Below, one piece after another: positions 34,928 through 43,048 of a stretch of DNA of 64,000 nucleotides. The notes beneath the pieces were generated by a model, which did not search any database, was not told the DNA's origin, and saw only the letters and a list, made by a program, of their open reading frames with translations. The translations under genes were made by a program, and so were the position numbers. Source of the stretch: Ochrobactrum chromiisoli (GTDB lineage: Bacteria; Pseudomonadota; Alphaproteobacteria; Rhizobiales; Rhizobiaceae); contig NZ_JAPHAV010000002.1 of assembly GCF_026241335.1 (NCBI RefSeq), positions 62,001 through 126,000 on the forward strand. The letters run 5' to 3'. Within the stretch, counting starts at the first letter, position 1. The number at the start of each line of letters is the position of its first letter.

Positions 34928-36465
34928 CCGCTCAGACCAAAGTTGAAGGCAAGCACGGCGAAGTCGTTCTTTCCGCACATGACGTTGCCAAGGCTTATGG
35001 GCGTATCAATGCGCTCAAGGGCGTGAACTTTGAAATCCGTCGCGGTCAGGTTACCACGCTTTTTGGCGAAAACGGTGCAGGCAAGTCGACGCTGATGAAG
35101 GTTTTGTCGGGCGTCATTCAGCCGACATCGGGCACGATCATCCTTGATGGCGAGCCGGTGGTTTTCAATTCTTCGACCGAAGCACGCGATCGCGGCATTT
35201 CGATTATCCATCAGGAGCTGAGTCTCGCGCCCAATATGAATGTGCGCGACAACATCTTCATGGGACGCGAAATTCGTGGTGCAACAGGCGTCAATTTCGC
35301 AGAAGAAGAACGCCTGACCCGCGAACTTCTGGCGGAGCTTGAAGAAGACATCGATCCGCTGACCCTTGTCGAAGAGCTTCGTCTCGGCCAGCAGCAGGTT
35401 GTCGAAATTGCGCGTGCGCTTTCGGTCAATTCCCGCATTCTCATCATGGATGAGCCGACTTCGGCGCTGAGCGCTTCGGAAGTGGAAGTGCTGTTCAAGG
35501 TCATTCGTGACCTGAAAGCGCGTGGCGTGGCGATTGTTTATATCTCGCACCATCTGGAAGAAGCATTGCAGATTACTGATCATGCCGTGGTTCTGCGCGA
35601 TGGCGCCATGACCGCTTATGCGCCGCGTGCCGAAATCGATCTTGAATGGATCGTTCGCAACATGGTGGGTGAGAACTTTGATCTCGGTTCGCCTCCGACT
35701 GGTTACGAATGGGGCGATGTCGCGCTTTCTGTCGAAGGACTGACTGTTCAGGACAAGTCCGGTGATTTTGCGCTTGTCGATAACATGTCGTTGAATGTGC
35801 GCGCCGGTGAGATCGTCTGTATTTACGGTCTGATGGGCGCAGGCCGCACCGAACTTCTCGAAACGGTCGCAGGTCGCCTCAAGGCCAGTTCTGGCCGCAT
35901 TCTCCTTGAAGGGCGGGATGTTTCGGGGCTCACAATTGCCCAGCGCATTGATCAGGGGCTGGTTCTGGTGCCGGAAGACCGCCAGCGCGACGGTCTTGTT
36001 CAGACAATGACGGTTGGCCGTAATCTTTCGCTGGCCAGCATCGGTGAAATGACAAAGGGGCTTTTCACCTCCACCAAGCGTGAAAAGCACATCGTCGACC
36101 AGTCGATCAAGAACGTTCACATCAAGACGGATGGCGGCGAAGCCGCAATCGGTTCGCTTTCTGGCGGCAACCAGCAGAAGGTCGTTATCGGCAAGATGCT
36201 GGCAACTGAGCCGAAGGTTATCCTTCTGGATGAGCCAAGCCGCGGTATCGATATTGGTGCCAAGGCAGAAGTGTTCAAGCTGCTGGCTGAAAAGGCCAAG
36301 GACGGGCTTGCAGTCGTTTATACGACATCTGAAGTCGGCGAATGCCTCAGCATCGCTCATCGTATCATCGTTATGAACCGTGGACGCATTTCGGCTGAAT
36401 TCGGCTCCGATGTATCCAAGGAAAAGATCATGGCCGCCTCCGGCGAGTCCATGGTCGGTCACTAA
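34924..36465 (+). CDS. sugar ABC transporter, ATP-binding protein (RbsA-like)
   Basis: A 513-residue ATPase with two tandem ABC domains. The first has Walker A GENGAGKSTLMKVLSG near residue 47, and a degenerate signature ELRLGQQQVVEIARAL with Walker B ILIMDEPTSALS. The second has a variant Walker A (GLMGAGRTELLETVAG, as usual in this family) and SLSGGNQQKVVIGKML with VILLDEPSRGID. This layout is that of ribose/polyol importers. It energises the permease that follows by 23 bases. Divergent from eryA, which supports erythritol or a related polyol as cargo; Brucella eryEFG genes are in the same place. Confidence 0.92.
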   Translation: MTAQTKVEGKHGEVVLSAHDVAKAYGRINALKGVNFEIRRGQVTTLFGENGAGKSTLMKVLSGVIQPTSGTIILDGEPVVFNSSTEARDRGISIIHQELSLAPNMNVRDNIFMGREIRGATGVNFAEEERLTRELLAELEEDIDPLTLVEELRLGQQQVVEIARALSVNSRILIMDEPTSALSASEVEVLFKVIRDLKARGVAIVYISHHLEEALQITDHAVVLRDGAMTAYAPRAEIDLEWIVRNMVGENFDLGSPPTGYEWGDVALSVEGLTVQDKSGDFALVDNMSLNVRAGEIVCIYGLMGAGRTELLETVAGRLKASSGRILLEGRDVSGLTIAQRIDQGLVLVPEDRQRDGLVQTMTVGRNLSLASIGEMTKGLFTSTKREKHIVDQSIKNVHIKTDGGEAAIGSLSGGNQQKVVIGKMLATEPKVILLDEPSRGIDIGAKAEVFKLLAEKAKDGLAVVYTTSEVGECLSIAHRIIVMNRGRISAEFGSDVSKEKIMAASGESMVGH

Positions 36466-36488
36466 AATAATTATGGAGCACTGATAGA

Positions 36489-37529
36489 ATGTCAGTCACG
36501 AGCACCAACGACAAAAAGGCGGCGTCCACCGGGACAAAGCGCAAAACCAGCATCGTGCATTTGCTGCTCGAAGGCCGTGCGTTCTTTGCGTTGATTGCGA
36601 TCATCGCAGCCTTCTCGTTCCTCTCGCCTTATTACTTTACCGTCAATAACTTCCTGATCATGTCGTCGCATGTGGCCATTTTTGGCCTTTTGGCGATTGG
36701 TATGCTGCTGGTTATCCTCAACGGCGGCATCGATCTTTCGGTCGGTTCCACATTGGGGCTTGCGGGCGTTGTTGCCGGCTTTCTCATGCAGGGCGTCAAT
36801 ATTCCTGAGCTGGGCGTGATCCTCTATTTCCCGGTCTGGGCGGTTGTTATCATTACCTGTGCACTGGGTGCATTTGTTGGTGCCATCAACGGGGTCCTGA
36901 TCGCTTATCTACGCGTTCCGGCCTTCGTGGCGACGCTTGGTGTGCTTTATTGCGCACGCGGCGTAGCGCTTCTGATGACCAATGGTCTGACCTACAACAA
37001 TCTCGGTGGCCGTCCTGAACTCGGCAATACCGGTTTTGACTGGCTTGGCTTCAACACGCTTTTTGGTGTGCCGATTGGCGTTCTGGTGCTTGCTGTTCTG
37101 GCAATCATCGTTGCAGTCGTGCTCAATCGCACCGCATTTGGCCGCTGGCTCTATGCTTCGGGTGGCAATGAACGTGCAGCCGAACTTTCGGGTGTTCCAG
37201 TCAAGCGCGTGCAGATTTCGGTCTATGTGATTTCGGGTATTTGTGCTGCAATCGCTGGTCTGGTTCTGTCTTCGCAGCTGACTTCGGCTGGTCCGACCGC
37301 AGGTACAACATACGAATTGACGGCAATCGCCGCAGTCGTGATCGGTGGCGCTGCGCTGACGGGTGGTCGCGGTACAATTCTGGGCACGCTTCTGGGTGCA
37401 TTTGTTATCGGCTTCCTTTCCGATGGCCTCGTGATCATCGGTGTATCGTCCTACTGGCAGACTGTCTTTACCGGCGCGGTTATCGTGCTCGCGGTTCTGC
37501 TCAACAGCATTCAATATTCCCGACGTTGA
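36489..37529 (+). CDS. sugar ABC transporter, permease (RbsC-like)
   Basis: A 346-residue permease of the ribose/xylose type with about ten membrane segments. Family landmarks are LLAIGMLLVILNGGIDLSVGSTLGLAGVV near residue 75, VPAFVATLGVLYCARGVALL, and the EAA-like LYASGGNERAAELSGVPVKRVQISVYVISG. It probably forms a homodimer channel. Follows the ATPase by 23 bases; a GC-rich hairpin lies in the 156-base gap before the binding-protein gene. Confidence 0.93.
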   Translation: MSVTSTNDKKAASTGTKRKTSIVHLLLEGRAFFALIAIIAAFSFLSPYYFTVNNFLIMSSHVAIFGLLAIGMLLVILNGGIDLSVGSTLGLAGVVAGFLMQGVNIPELGVILYFPVWAVVIITCALGAFVGAINGVLIAYLRVPAFVATLGVLYCARGVALLMTNGLTYNNLGGRPELGNTGFDWLGFNTLFGVPIGVLVLAVLAIIVAVVLNRTAFGRWLYASGGNERAAELSGVPVKRVQISVYVISGICAAIAGLVLSSQLTSAGPTAGTTYELTAIAAVVIGGAALTGGRGTILGTLLGAFVIGFLSDGLVIIGVSSYWQTVFTGAVIVLAVLLNSIQYSRR

Positions 37530-37535
37530 TGGTTA

Positions 37536-37565
37536 CGGCTCCGTCCACCGTTCCGGGCGGAGCCG
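37536..37565 (+). promoter_or_regulatory. intra-operon hairpin before the binding-protein gene
   Basis: CGGCTCCG (37536-37543) and CGGAGCCG (37558-37565) form a perfect 8-bp stem just after the permease stop. No T-run follows. It probably shapes mRNA processing between membrane and binding-protein genes. Confidence 0.55.
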
Positions 37566-37685
37566 GTTCTTCGGGGGTAGCGAAAACTTTCCAAGACGGC
37601 GACCACATTTAAAAGTCTCGCCCATTGGAAGTGGTAACGCCGGGAAACCGGTATAACTCAATGATAATTGTTACGGGAGTGAGAC

Positions 37686-38633
37686 ATGTTTAAGAAGGGT
37701 ATGCGCGTTCTGTTTGCTGCTGCTGCAGCATTGCCGCTAATCGCCAGCACCGCATGGGCTGAAGGTCTGATTTCAATCGTGGTCAACGATCCTTCGAACC
37801 CATACTGGTACACCGAAGGTGAAATCGCCAAGAAAACCGCTGAAGGCCTCGGCTATTCGGCTGTTGTTGGCGGCCACAAGGGTGACACCAACACCGAAAG
37901 CAACCTGATCGACACCGCAATTACCAACAAGTCTGTTGCGATCATTCTCGACCCGGCAAATGCTGATGGTTCGGTCGGTGCGGTCAAGCGCGCTGTTGCC
38001 GCTGGCATTCCAGTGTTTCTGGTAAACGCTGAAATCAACCAGGAAGGCTTGGCTAAAGCTCAGCTCGTTTCAAACAACGCACAGGGTGCAGCACTTGGTG
38101 CAACGCAGTGGGTTGAGAGCGTTGGTGAAGAAGGCAAGTATGTTGAGCTGTTCGGTTCGCCGTCAGACAACAATGCTGCCACGCGTTCGAACGGCTATGA
38201 AACAGTTCTTTCGCAGTATCCTGACCTCGTAAAGGTTGGTCAGGACGTTGCGAACTGGAACCGTACGCAGGGTCACGACAAGATGCAGGCTCTGCTTCAG
38301 GCAAACCCGGACATCATCGGCGTTATCTCGGGTAACGACGAAATGGCTCTTGGTGCAATCGCTGCTCTGAAAAAGGCTGGCAAGCTTGATCAGGTCAAGG
38401 TTGGTGGTTTCGACGGTTCGCCAGATGCCGTTGCTGCGATCAAGGCTGGTGAACTGCAGTACACCGTTCTGCAGCCAGTTGCGATCTTCTCGGAAGCTGC
38501 TGTCAAGCAGGCCGACAACTTCATCAAGACTGGCAAGACCGGCGTTGACCAGGAAAAGCAGCTTTTCGATTGCTTCCTGATCACCAAGGACAATGTTGAC
38601 AAGTACACTGCTCCATTCGTTCTGGAACAGTAA
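37686..38633 (+). CDS. sugar ABC transporter, substrate-binding protein (RbsB-like)
   Basis: A 315-residue periplasmic protein of the ribose/galactose family (periplasmic binding protein domain 4). The signal peptide ends at AWA-EGLISIVVND. The first lobe includes SNPYWYTEGEIAKKTAEGLGYSAVV and the hinge region VISGNDEMALGAIAALKKAGKLDQVKVGGFDGSPDAVAAIKAG. A ribosome site TTACGGGAGTGAGAC precedes the ATG. The ligand is probably a four- or five-carbon polyol or sugar; erythritol is likely from context, and apiose cannot be excluded. Confidence 0.93.
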   Translation: MFKKGMRVLFAAAAALPLIASTAWAEGLISIVVNDPSNPYWYTEGEIAKKTAEGLGYSAVVGGHKGDTNTESNLIDTAITNKSVAIILDPANADGSVGAVKRAVAAGIPVFLVNAEINQEGLAKAQLVSNNAQGAALGATQWVESVGEEGKYVELFGSPSDNNAATRSNGYETVLSQYPDLVKVGQDVANWNRTQGHDKMQALLQANPDIIGVISGNDEMALGAIAALKKAGKLDQVKVGGFDGSPDAVAAIKAGELQYTVLQPVAIFSEAAVKQADNFIKTGKTGVDQEKQLFDCFLITKDNVDKYTAPFVLEQ

Positions 38634-38649
38634 GACCTACATGGATGGG

Positions 38650-38684
38650 GCGCGGGTTAAACCCCGCGCTCCTCTAAGTATTTT
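38650..38684 (+). terminator. weak terminator-like hairpin after the binding-protein gene
   Basis: GCGCGGG and CCCGCGC form a perfect stem; only a broken T-rich tail (TCCTCTAAGTATTTT) follows, so termination may be partial and the downstream DeoR-kinase-dehydrogenase genes may still be read. Confidence 0.45.
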
Positions 38685-38747
38685 AGTACCGATGCTATGA
38701 ATCGGGACCGGTCAATACATTGAGCGGGCTGGGGACGAGTGGTAAGC

Positions 38748-39596
38748 ATGGTTACAAGCAACAAAGCAAGCATTGATAGCCTTCTGACTGAGCAGGTGCC
38801 GAATGACAGCAGGCACGCACGTCAGTTGGTTCGCCGCCAGCAAATTGCAGAATTGATTATGTCGGAAGGGTCGGTGCGGATTGAAGATCTGACCGAGCGT
38901 TTCGCAATCAGCCTTATGACCGCACATCGTGATGTGGACGAACTGGTCAGTCGCGGCCTGTTTCGTAAATCACGCGGTATCGTTTCCGCTGCACCCACAA
39001 GCCTCATTGAAGCAAGCGATCTTTATCGCGTCGCCCGTCAGTCTGAAGAGAAGAAACTGATCGCCGAAGCCGCGATGCAGTTTGTTGAGCCGGGTCAGGC
39101 CATTTTCTTTGACGACTCTACAACCGTTCTACAGATGGTGCCTTATCTGCCGGAAAAGGGGCCATTGACCGTTATCACCAATTCACTGATCCTGATGAAC
39201 GAAGTGCGTGACATGAAAGATGTCACGCTGCTCGGTCTCGGCGGTCAGCTTTATAACTGGTGCAACGCCTTTGTTGGTGGGATGACGATTCATGAAATCC
39301 GCCGTCTGCGTGCGGATGTGGCTTTTATTTCGATTGCTGCAATTACCGATGATCTGCTGTTCCACCAATCACCGGAAATGATCGAAACAAAGCGCGCTAT
39401 GCTTGAATGTGCGGCAAAGCGCGTGCTCTTGACCGATCACACGAAGTTCGAGCGCAGGGCGCTGCATAATTTTGGTGCATTGAAAGATTTCGATGTCGTT
39501 ATCGTTGATGACAAGACATCGCTTGAACACATTGAGCGAATGCAATCGCAGAACATCAATGTGGTTATCGCCGGTTCTGGCGGAACGAAAGAATAA
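38748..39596 (+). CDS. DeoR-family transcriptional regulator
   Basis: A 282-residue regulator. The DeoR helix-turn-helix is VRIEDLTERFAISLMTAHRDVDELVSRGLFRKSRG near residues 40-75 and the sugar-phosphate sensor domain contains FFDDSTTVLQMV, ITNSLILMNE and DVAFISIAAITDD. It carries an N-terminal extension of about 25 residues before RRQQIAELIMSEG. The ATG at 38748 was chosen; a GTG three codons upstream, nearer GGGGA, is possible. It leads the kinase/dehydrogenase pair and probably regulates it. It is a distant paralogue of EryR. Confidence 0.88.
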   Translation: MVTSNKASIDSLLTEQVPNDSRHARQLVRRQQIAELIMSEGSVRIEDLTERFAISLMTAHRDVDELVSRGLFRKSRGIVSAAPTSLIEASDLYRVARQSEEKKLIAEAAMQFVEPGQAIFFDDSTTVLQMVPYLPEKGPLTVITNSLILMNEVRDMKDVTLLGLGGQLYNWCNAFVGGMTIHEIRRLRADVAFISIAAITDDLLFHQSPEMIETKRAMLECAAKRVLLTDHTKFERRALHNFGALKDFDVVIVDDKTSLEHIERMQSQNINVVIAGSGGTKE

Positions 39597-39644
39597 GCCG
39601 GAAGGCTTCAGAATTTAGCGCATATATATCAGGAAATACGATCC

Positions 39645-41159
39645 ATGCCGTCTCTGTTGGGAATTGATAGCGGACTGACCGTCACCAAGGCCGTTATATT
39701 TGACGTTGATGGGACGACGCTTGCCGTCGCCCGTCGCCGTGTACCCCAATATTTTCCAAAACCGCGCCATGTTGAGCGTGACATGGACGAATTCTGGAAT
39801 GCAACTGCGGATGCGATTGCCGAAGCGCTTTCAAAAAGCGGACGCCCTGCCTCTGACATCCTCGCTATTGCCACCACGGCCCATGGCGATGGCATCTACA
39901 TGCTTGATAAGGACCAGCGTCCACTTGGCAAGGGCATTCTGTCGCTGGATAGCCGTGCCGTTGACGTGGCTGAGCGCTGGGTAAACAGCGCTGTTGCAGA
40001 GCAGTCAATTGCGATCACTGGTCAACTGCCACACGCGTCTGCTCCTTCCGCCATTCTGGCCTGGGTCAGGGAAAATGAGCCTGAACGTTACGCACGTATC
40101 GGCCATGTGATTGCATGCAAGGACTGGCTGCGTTTCTGCCTGACGGGTGAAGTCGGCACTGACCGCACTGAAGCATCGACGTCTTTTACCGATTACAAAA
40201 CACAGGATTATTCGCAGGACGCGCTTAAACTTTTCGGCCTCGAAGCACTTTGGGATGCGCTGCCGCGCATGTCGCGTTCAGATGAAATCGTGGGTGGTGT
40301 TTCGCAAGGCTGCGCAAACCGTACCGGGCTTGTTGCTGGAACACCTGTTGTTGGCGGCCTGCATGATGTGACCGCTTCTGCGCTGGGTGTCGGTGGTCTC
40401 AAGATTGGTACAGTTGCAGTTGTCGCCGGGACCTACTCGATCAATGAAACGCTGTCGTCGAAGCCCAATATCGATAAGAGCTGGTTCTGCCGCAATGGGA
40501 TTGCGCCGGGTGAGTGGAACAACATGTCCATTTCGCCTGCTTCGACCGCAAATTATGACTGGTTTCTTGACAAGCTCTGCCCGGCTGAACGTCGTGAAGC
40601 GGAAGAAACAGGACGCTCAATTCATGACATGCTGAGGCCAGAAATCGACGCAGCATTGGCTAAGCCTTCAACGGCTTTGTTCCACCCTTATCTGTTCGGA
40701 TCACCTTACGGTGCGATGGCGAGCGGCGCGTTCTTTGGTCTGCGTGGCTGGCAGGAACGTGGCGATATGCTGCGTGCAGTCTGGGAAGGCATTGCTTTTA
40801 ACCACCGCATCCATGTCGATCATTTGAAAGATGGTTTTGAAATCTCGAGCGCCCGTCTGACGGGCGGCGTGTCGCGCAGTCCTTCATTTGCGCAGATGTT
40901 TGCCAATGTGCTGGGTATGCCGGTCACTGTCACCGATACGGATGAAGCAGCAGCATGGGGGGCTGCACTTTGTGCAGGCAAGGGTGCAGGCGTTTTCGCC
41001 GACGTTTACAGCGATCCGCGCGATCTTGATGCGATTGGCCGGACCTATATCCCCGATGCTGCGCGCAGCGAACAATATGAAAAGCGCTATGCCTTGTTCA
41101 AGGAAATCGCATCCGCGATGGGGCCGATCTGGTCCAAAATTGATGCGCTTACAGATTAG
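39645..41159 (+). CDS. FGGY-family carbohydrate kinase (LyxK/EryA-like)
   Basis: A 504-residue kinase of the FGGY family. N-terminal phosphate loop LLGIDSGLTVTKAVIFDVDG, IATTAHGDGIYMLDKDQRPLGKGILSLDSRA near residue 85 as in xylulokinase/L-xylulose kinase-like proteins, and the C-terminal RLTGGVSRSPSFAQMFANVLGMPV. Substrates of the group are sugars and polyols. The next gene is a GlpD-type dehydrogenase, the same logic as EryA-EryB: phosphorylate a polyol, then oxidise the phosphate. The polyol is unknown; threitol, ribitol or arabitol would fit. Confidence 0.88.
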   Translation: MPSLLGIDSGLTVTKAVIFDVDGTTLAVARRRVPQYFPKPRHVERDMDEFWNATADAIAEALSKSGRPASDILAIATTAHGDGIYMLDKDQRPLGKGILSLDSRAVDVAERWVNSAVAEQSIAITGQLPHASAPSAILAWVRENEPERYARIGHVIACKDWLRFCLTGEVGTDRTEASTSFTDYKTQDYSQDALKLFGLEALWDALPRMSRSDEIVGGVSQGCANRTGLVAGTPVVGGLHDVTASALGVGGLKIGTVAVVAGTYSINETLSSKPNIDKSWFCRNGIAPGEWNNMSISPASTANYDWFLDKLCPAERREAEETGRSIHDMLRPEIDAALAKPSTALFHPYLFGSPYGAMASGAFFGLRGWQERGDMLRAVWEGIAFNHRIHVDHLKDGFEISSARLTGGVSRSPSFAQMFANVLGMPVTVTDTDEAAAWGAALCAGKGAGVFADVYSDPRDLDAIGRTYIPDAARSEQYEKRYALFKEIASAMGPIWSKIDALTD

Positions 41160-41262
41160 AGCGCATCCCGAAAAGTGTAAAACGGTTTTCGGATAAAGAT
41201 GCGCGTTAAGACAATGATTTAGAGCGCCGATCTGATTCAGTTAGATCGAAATGCGCTCTAAA
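41158..41262 (+). repeat. interspersed palindromic repeat (Rhizobiales type)
   Basis: The stretch combines GAGCGCATCCCGAAAAGTGT...ACGGTTTTCGG and TTTAGAGCGCCGATCTGATTCAG...GAAATGCGCTCTAAA, each a long imperfect hairpin. A second, inverted copy of the first half occurs at 49580-49622. Elements with these sequences are scattered through Brucella and related genomes. It lies between the kinase and dehydrogenase genes and may affect mRNA stability. Confidence 0.8.
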
Positions 41263-41281
41263 AGACAGCGAAGACAGTGAA

Positions 41282-43009
41282 ATGAACGATTTCGTAAACA
41301 GTGCCCAAATGAAGAACCGCATCAGCCAACTCGAAGCTGACGGTGTTGATGTGCTTATTCTGGGCGCGGGTATCAATGGCGCGGGGCTCTATCGCGACTT
41401 GAGTGAACAGGGCGTAAGCTGTTTCATCGTTGATAAGGGCGACTTTGGCTCCGGCACGAGTGCGGCCCCTTCGCGCCTTATTCACGGTGGCCTCAAATAT
41501 CTTGAAACCGGTGAATTCGGTCTTGTGGCTCAATCAACCGTCGAGCGCAATATATTGCTCAAAAATGCGCCGCATAATGTCCGTCCGCTACCGACATTCA
41601 TTCCGGTTTTCTCCTGGACGAAGGGCATCACCGCAGCACTTCGTACTCTGTTTGGCTCGACAACTGCGCCACGCAGTCGTGGTGCCGTGCTGATCAAAAT
41701 CGGCCTTGGTCTTTACGATTATTTTGGTGCGCGCGAGCGCGTTATGCCAAAGCACAATTTTCTTTTGAAAAAGAGTGCTTTGAAAGAAATGCCTTATATG
41801 ACGCCGTCAATCGTTGGCGGTGGCATTTATTATGACGCATGGGTCAGTAAGCCGGAACGTTTGGTTTATGAGCTGATCAGCGATGGTTTGAAGGCCAATT
41901 CGAAAAGTGCGGCAGCGAATTTCACGGCCATTGTTGCGGCCGCAGACGGCGCAGTGAGTTTTGAAGGGCCGGATGGCGCGCAATTCACGGTTAAGCCAAA
42001 AATCGTCATCAACGCGGCCGGTCCATGGATCGATCATGTTAATGCGGCGCTTGGTAAAGAAACCAAGATGATCGGCGGAACGAAGGGTTCGCATATCCTC
42101 GTTGACCACCCTGAACTGGTCAAAAGCCTAAAGGGTCGCATGATCTACTTTGAGGCGGATGATGGTCGTATCTGCCTTGTCTATGATTATCACGGTCTTG
42201 CGCTGGTCGGTTCAACGGATATTCCGGCAAACAACCCGGATGAGGTTTTCGCGGAAGACAAGGAAATCGATTACTTCATCGAGAGCCTGCGTTCGCTGCT
42301 GCCGAAGCTGAAATTCGATCGCAGCCAGATCGTCTATACCTATAGCGGCATTCGCCCGCTGCCTGCCTCCAATGCGTCGGAGCCGGGCCTTATCAGCCGT
42401 GACCACTCCGCACCGGTTATTGAGCCGGATGCAGGCCGTCCGTTTGCGATTATTTCGCTGGTCGGCGGCAAGTGGACGACGTTCCGCGGCTTTGCGGAAG
42501 AAGTGGCAGACACGGTGCTCAAGCGCTTTGGCCGCGAACGTCTCAAATCAACCAGAACTCTGACCATCGGCGGCGGCAAGGACTACCCGGCAGATGACCG
42601 TGCGCGCACCGCATGGGTGGCAAAATACGCCAAGGAAACCGGGCTTGCAGTCGAACGTGTCGAGACACTTTTGCAGCGTTATGGCACAACGGCATTGCCA
42701 ATCATTCAGGACGAAGCCAAAGTTGGCGTTACGCTTTTGCCTGATACCGACAGTATCAGCCGTGCGGAAATTGCGTGGATCGCGCGTAATGAACTGGTTG
42801 TGCATCTCTCAGACGTTGTTCTGCGACGGACAACGCTGGCGATTGATGGCGCGCTGTCGAACGCCAATCTCGCAGCAATCGCCGATATTCTCAGTGTTGA
42901 GTTTGGTTGGGATGCTACGCGCAAGGCGCAGGAGCTTGAGCTTGTGATTGCCGAGCTCTCAAAGCGTCACGGGATGACGCTTGGCGAGCAGCCAGCAAAA
43001 CGCCGTTAA
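41282..43009 (+). CDS. GlpD-type FAD-dependent polyol phosphate dehydrogenase
   Basis: A 575-residue protein of the glycerol-3-phosphate dehydrogenase family. The FAD site is VLILGAGINGAGLYRDLSEQG near residue 24, and the GlpD signature APSRLIHGGLKYLETGEFGLVAQSTVERN follows near 65. GGKWTTFRGFAEEVADTVL and a C-terminal helical domain (residues about 430-560) are as in longer GlpD proteins. It is a paralogue of EryB (502 residues) with a different C-terminus. It pairs with the FGGY kinase upstream. Glycerol 3-phosphate as substrate is also possible, but the paired kinase is not a typical glycerol kinase. Confidence 0.88.
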   Translation: MNDFVNSAQMKNRISQLEADGVDVLILGAGINGAGLYRDLSEQGVSCFIVDKGDFGSGTSAAPSRLIHGGLKYLETGEFGLVAQSTVERNILLKNAPHNVRPLPTFIPVFSWTKGITAALRTLFGSTTAPRSRGAVLIKIGLGLYDYFGARERVMPKHNFLLKKSALKEMPYMTPSIVGGGIYYDAWVSKPERLVYELISDGLKANSKSAAANFTAIVAAADGAVSFEGPDGAQFTVKPKIVINAAGPWIDHVNAALGKETKMIGGTKGSHILVDHPELVKSLKGRMIYFEADDGRICLVYDYHGLALVGSTDIPANNPDEVFAEDKEIDYFIESLRSLLPKLKFDRSQIVYTYSGIRPLPASNASEPGLISRDHSAPVIEPDAGRPFAIISLVGGKWTTFRGFAEEVADTVLKRFGRERLKSTRTLTIGGGKDYPADDRARTAWVAKYAKETGLAVERVETLLQRYGTTALPIIQDEAKVGVTLLPDTDSISRAEIAWIARNELVVHLSDVVLRRTTLAIDGALSNANLAAIADILSVEFGWDATRKAQELELVIAELSKRHGMTLGEQPAKRR

Positions 43010-43017
43010 TTCAGAAT

Positions 43018-43048
43018 AAAAAAAACGGGCCAACGGCCCGTTTTTTAT
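43018..43048. terminator. bidirectional terminator
   Basis: A-run, ACGGGCC-AAC-GGCCCGT, T-run, between the convergent dehydrogenase and apionolactonase genes. It overlaps the last codon of the latter. Confidence 0.9.

Noticed and set aside
34741-36462. 573-codon minus-strand frame opposite the sugar ATPase gene
   Set aside because: Complement of a strongly recognised two-domain ABC ATPase; no family of its own.
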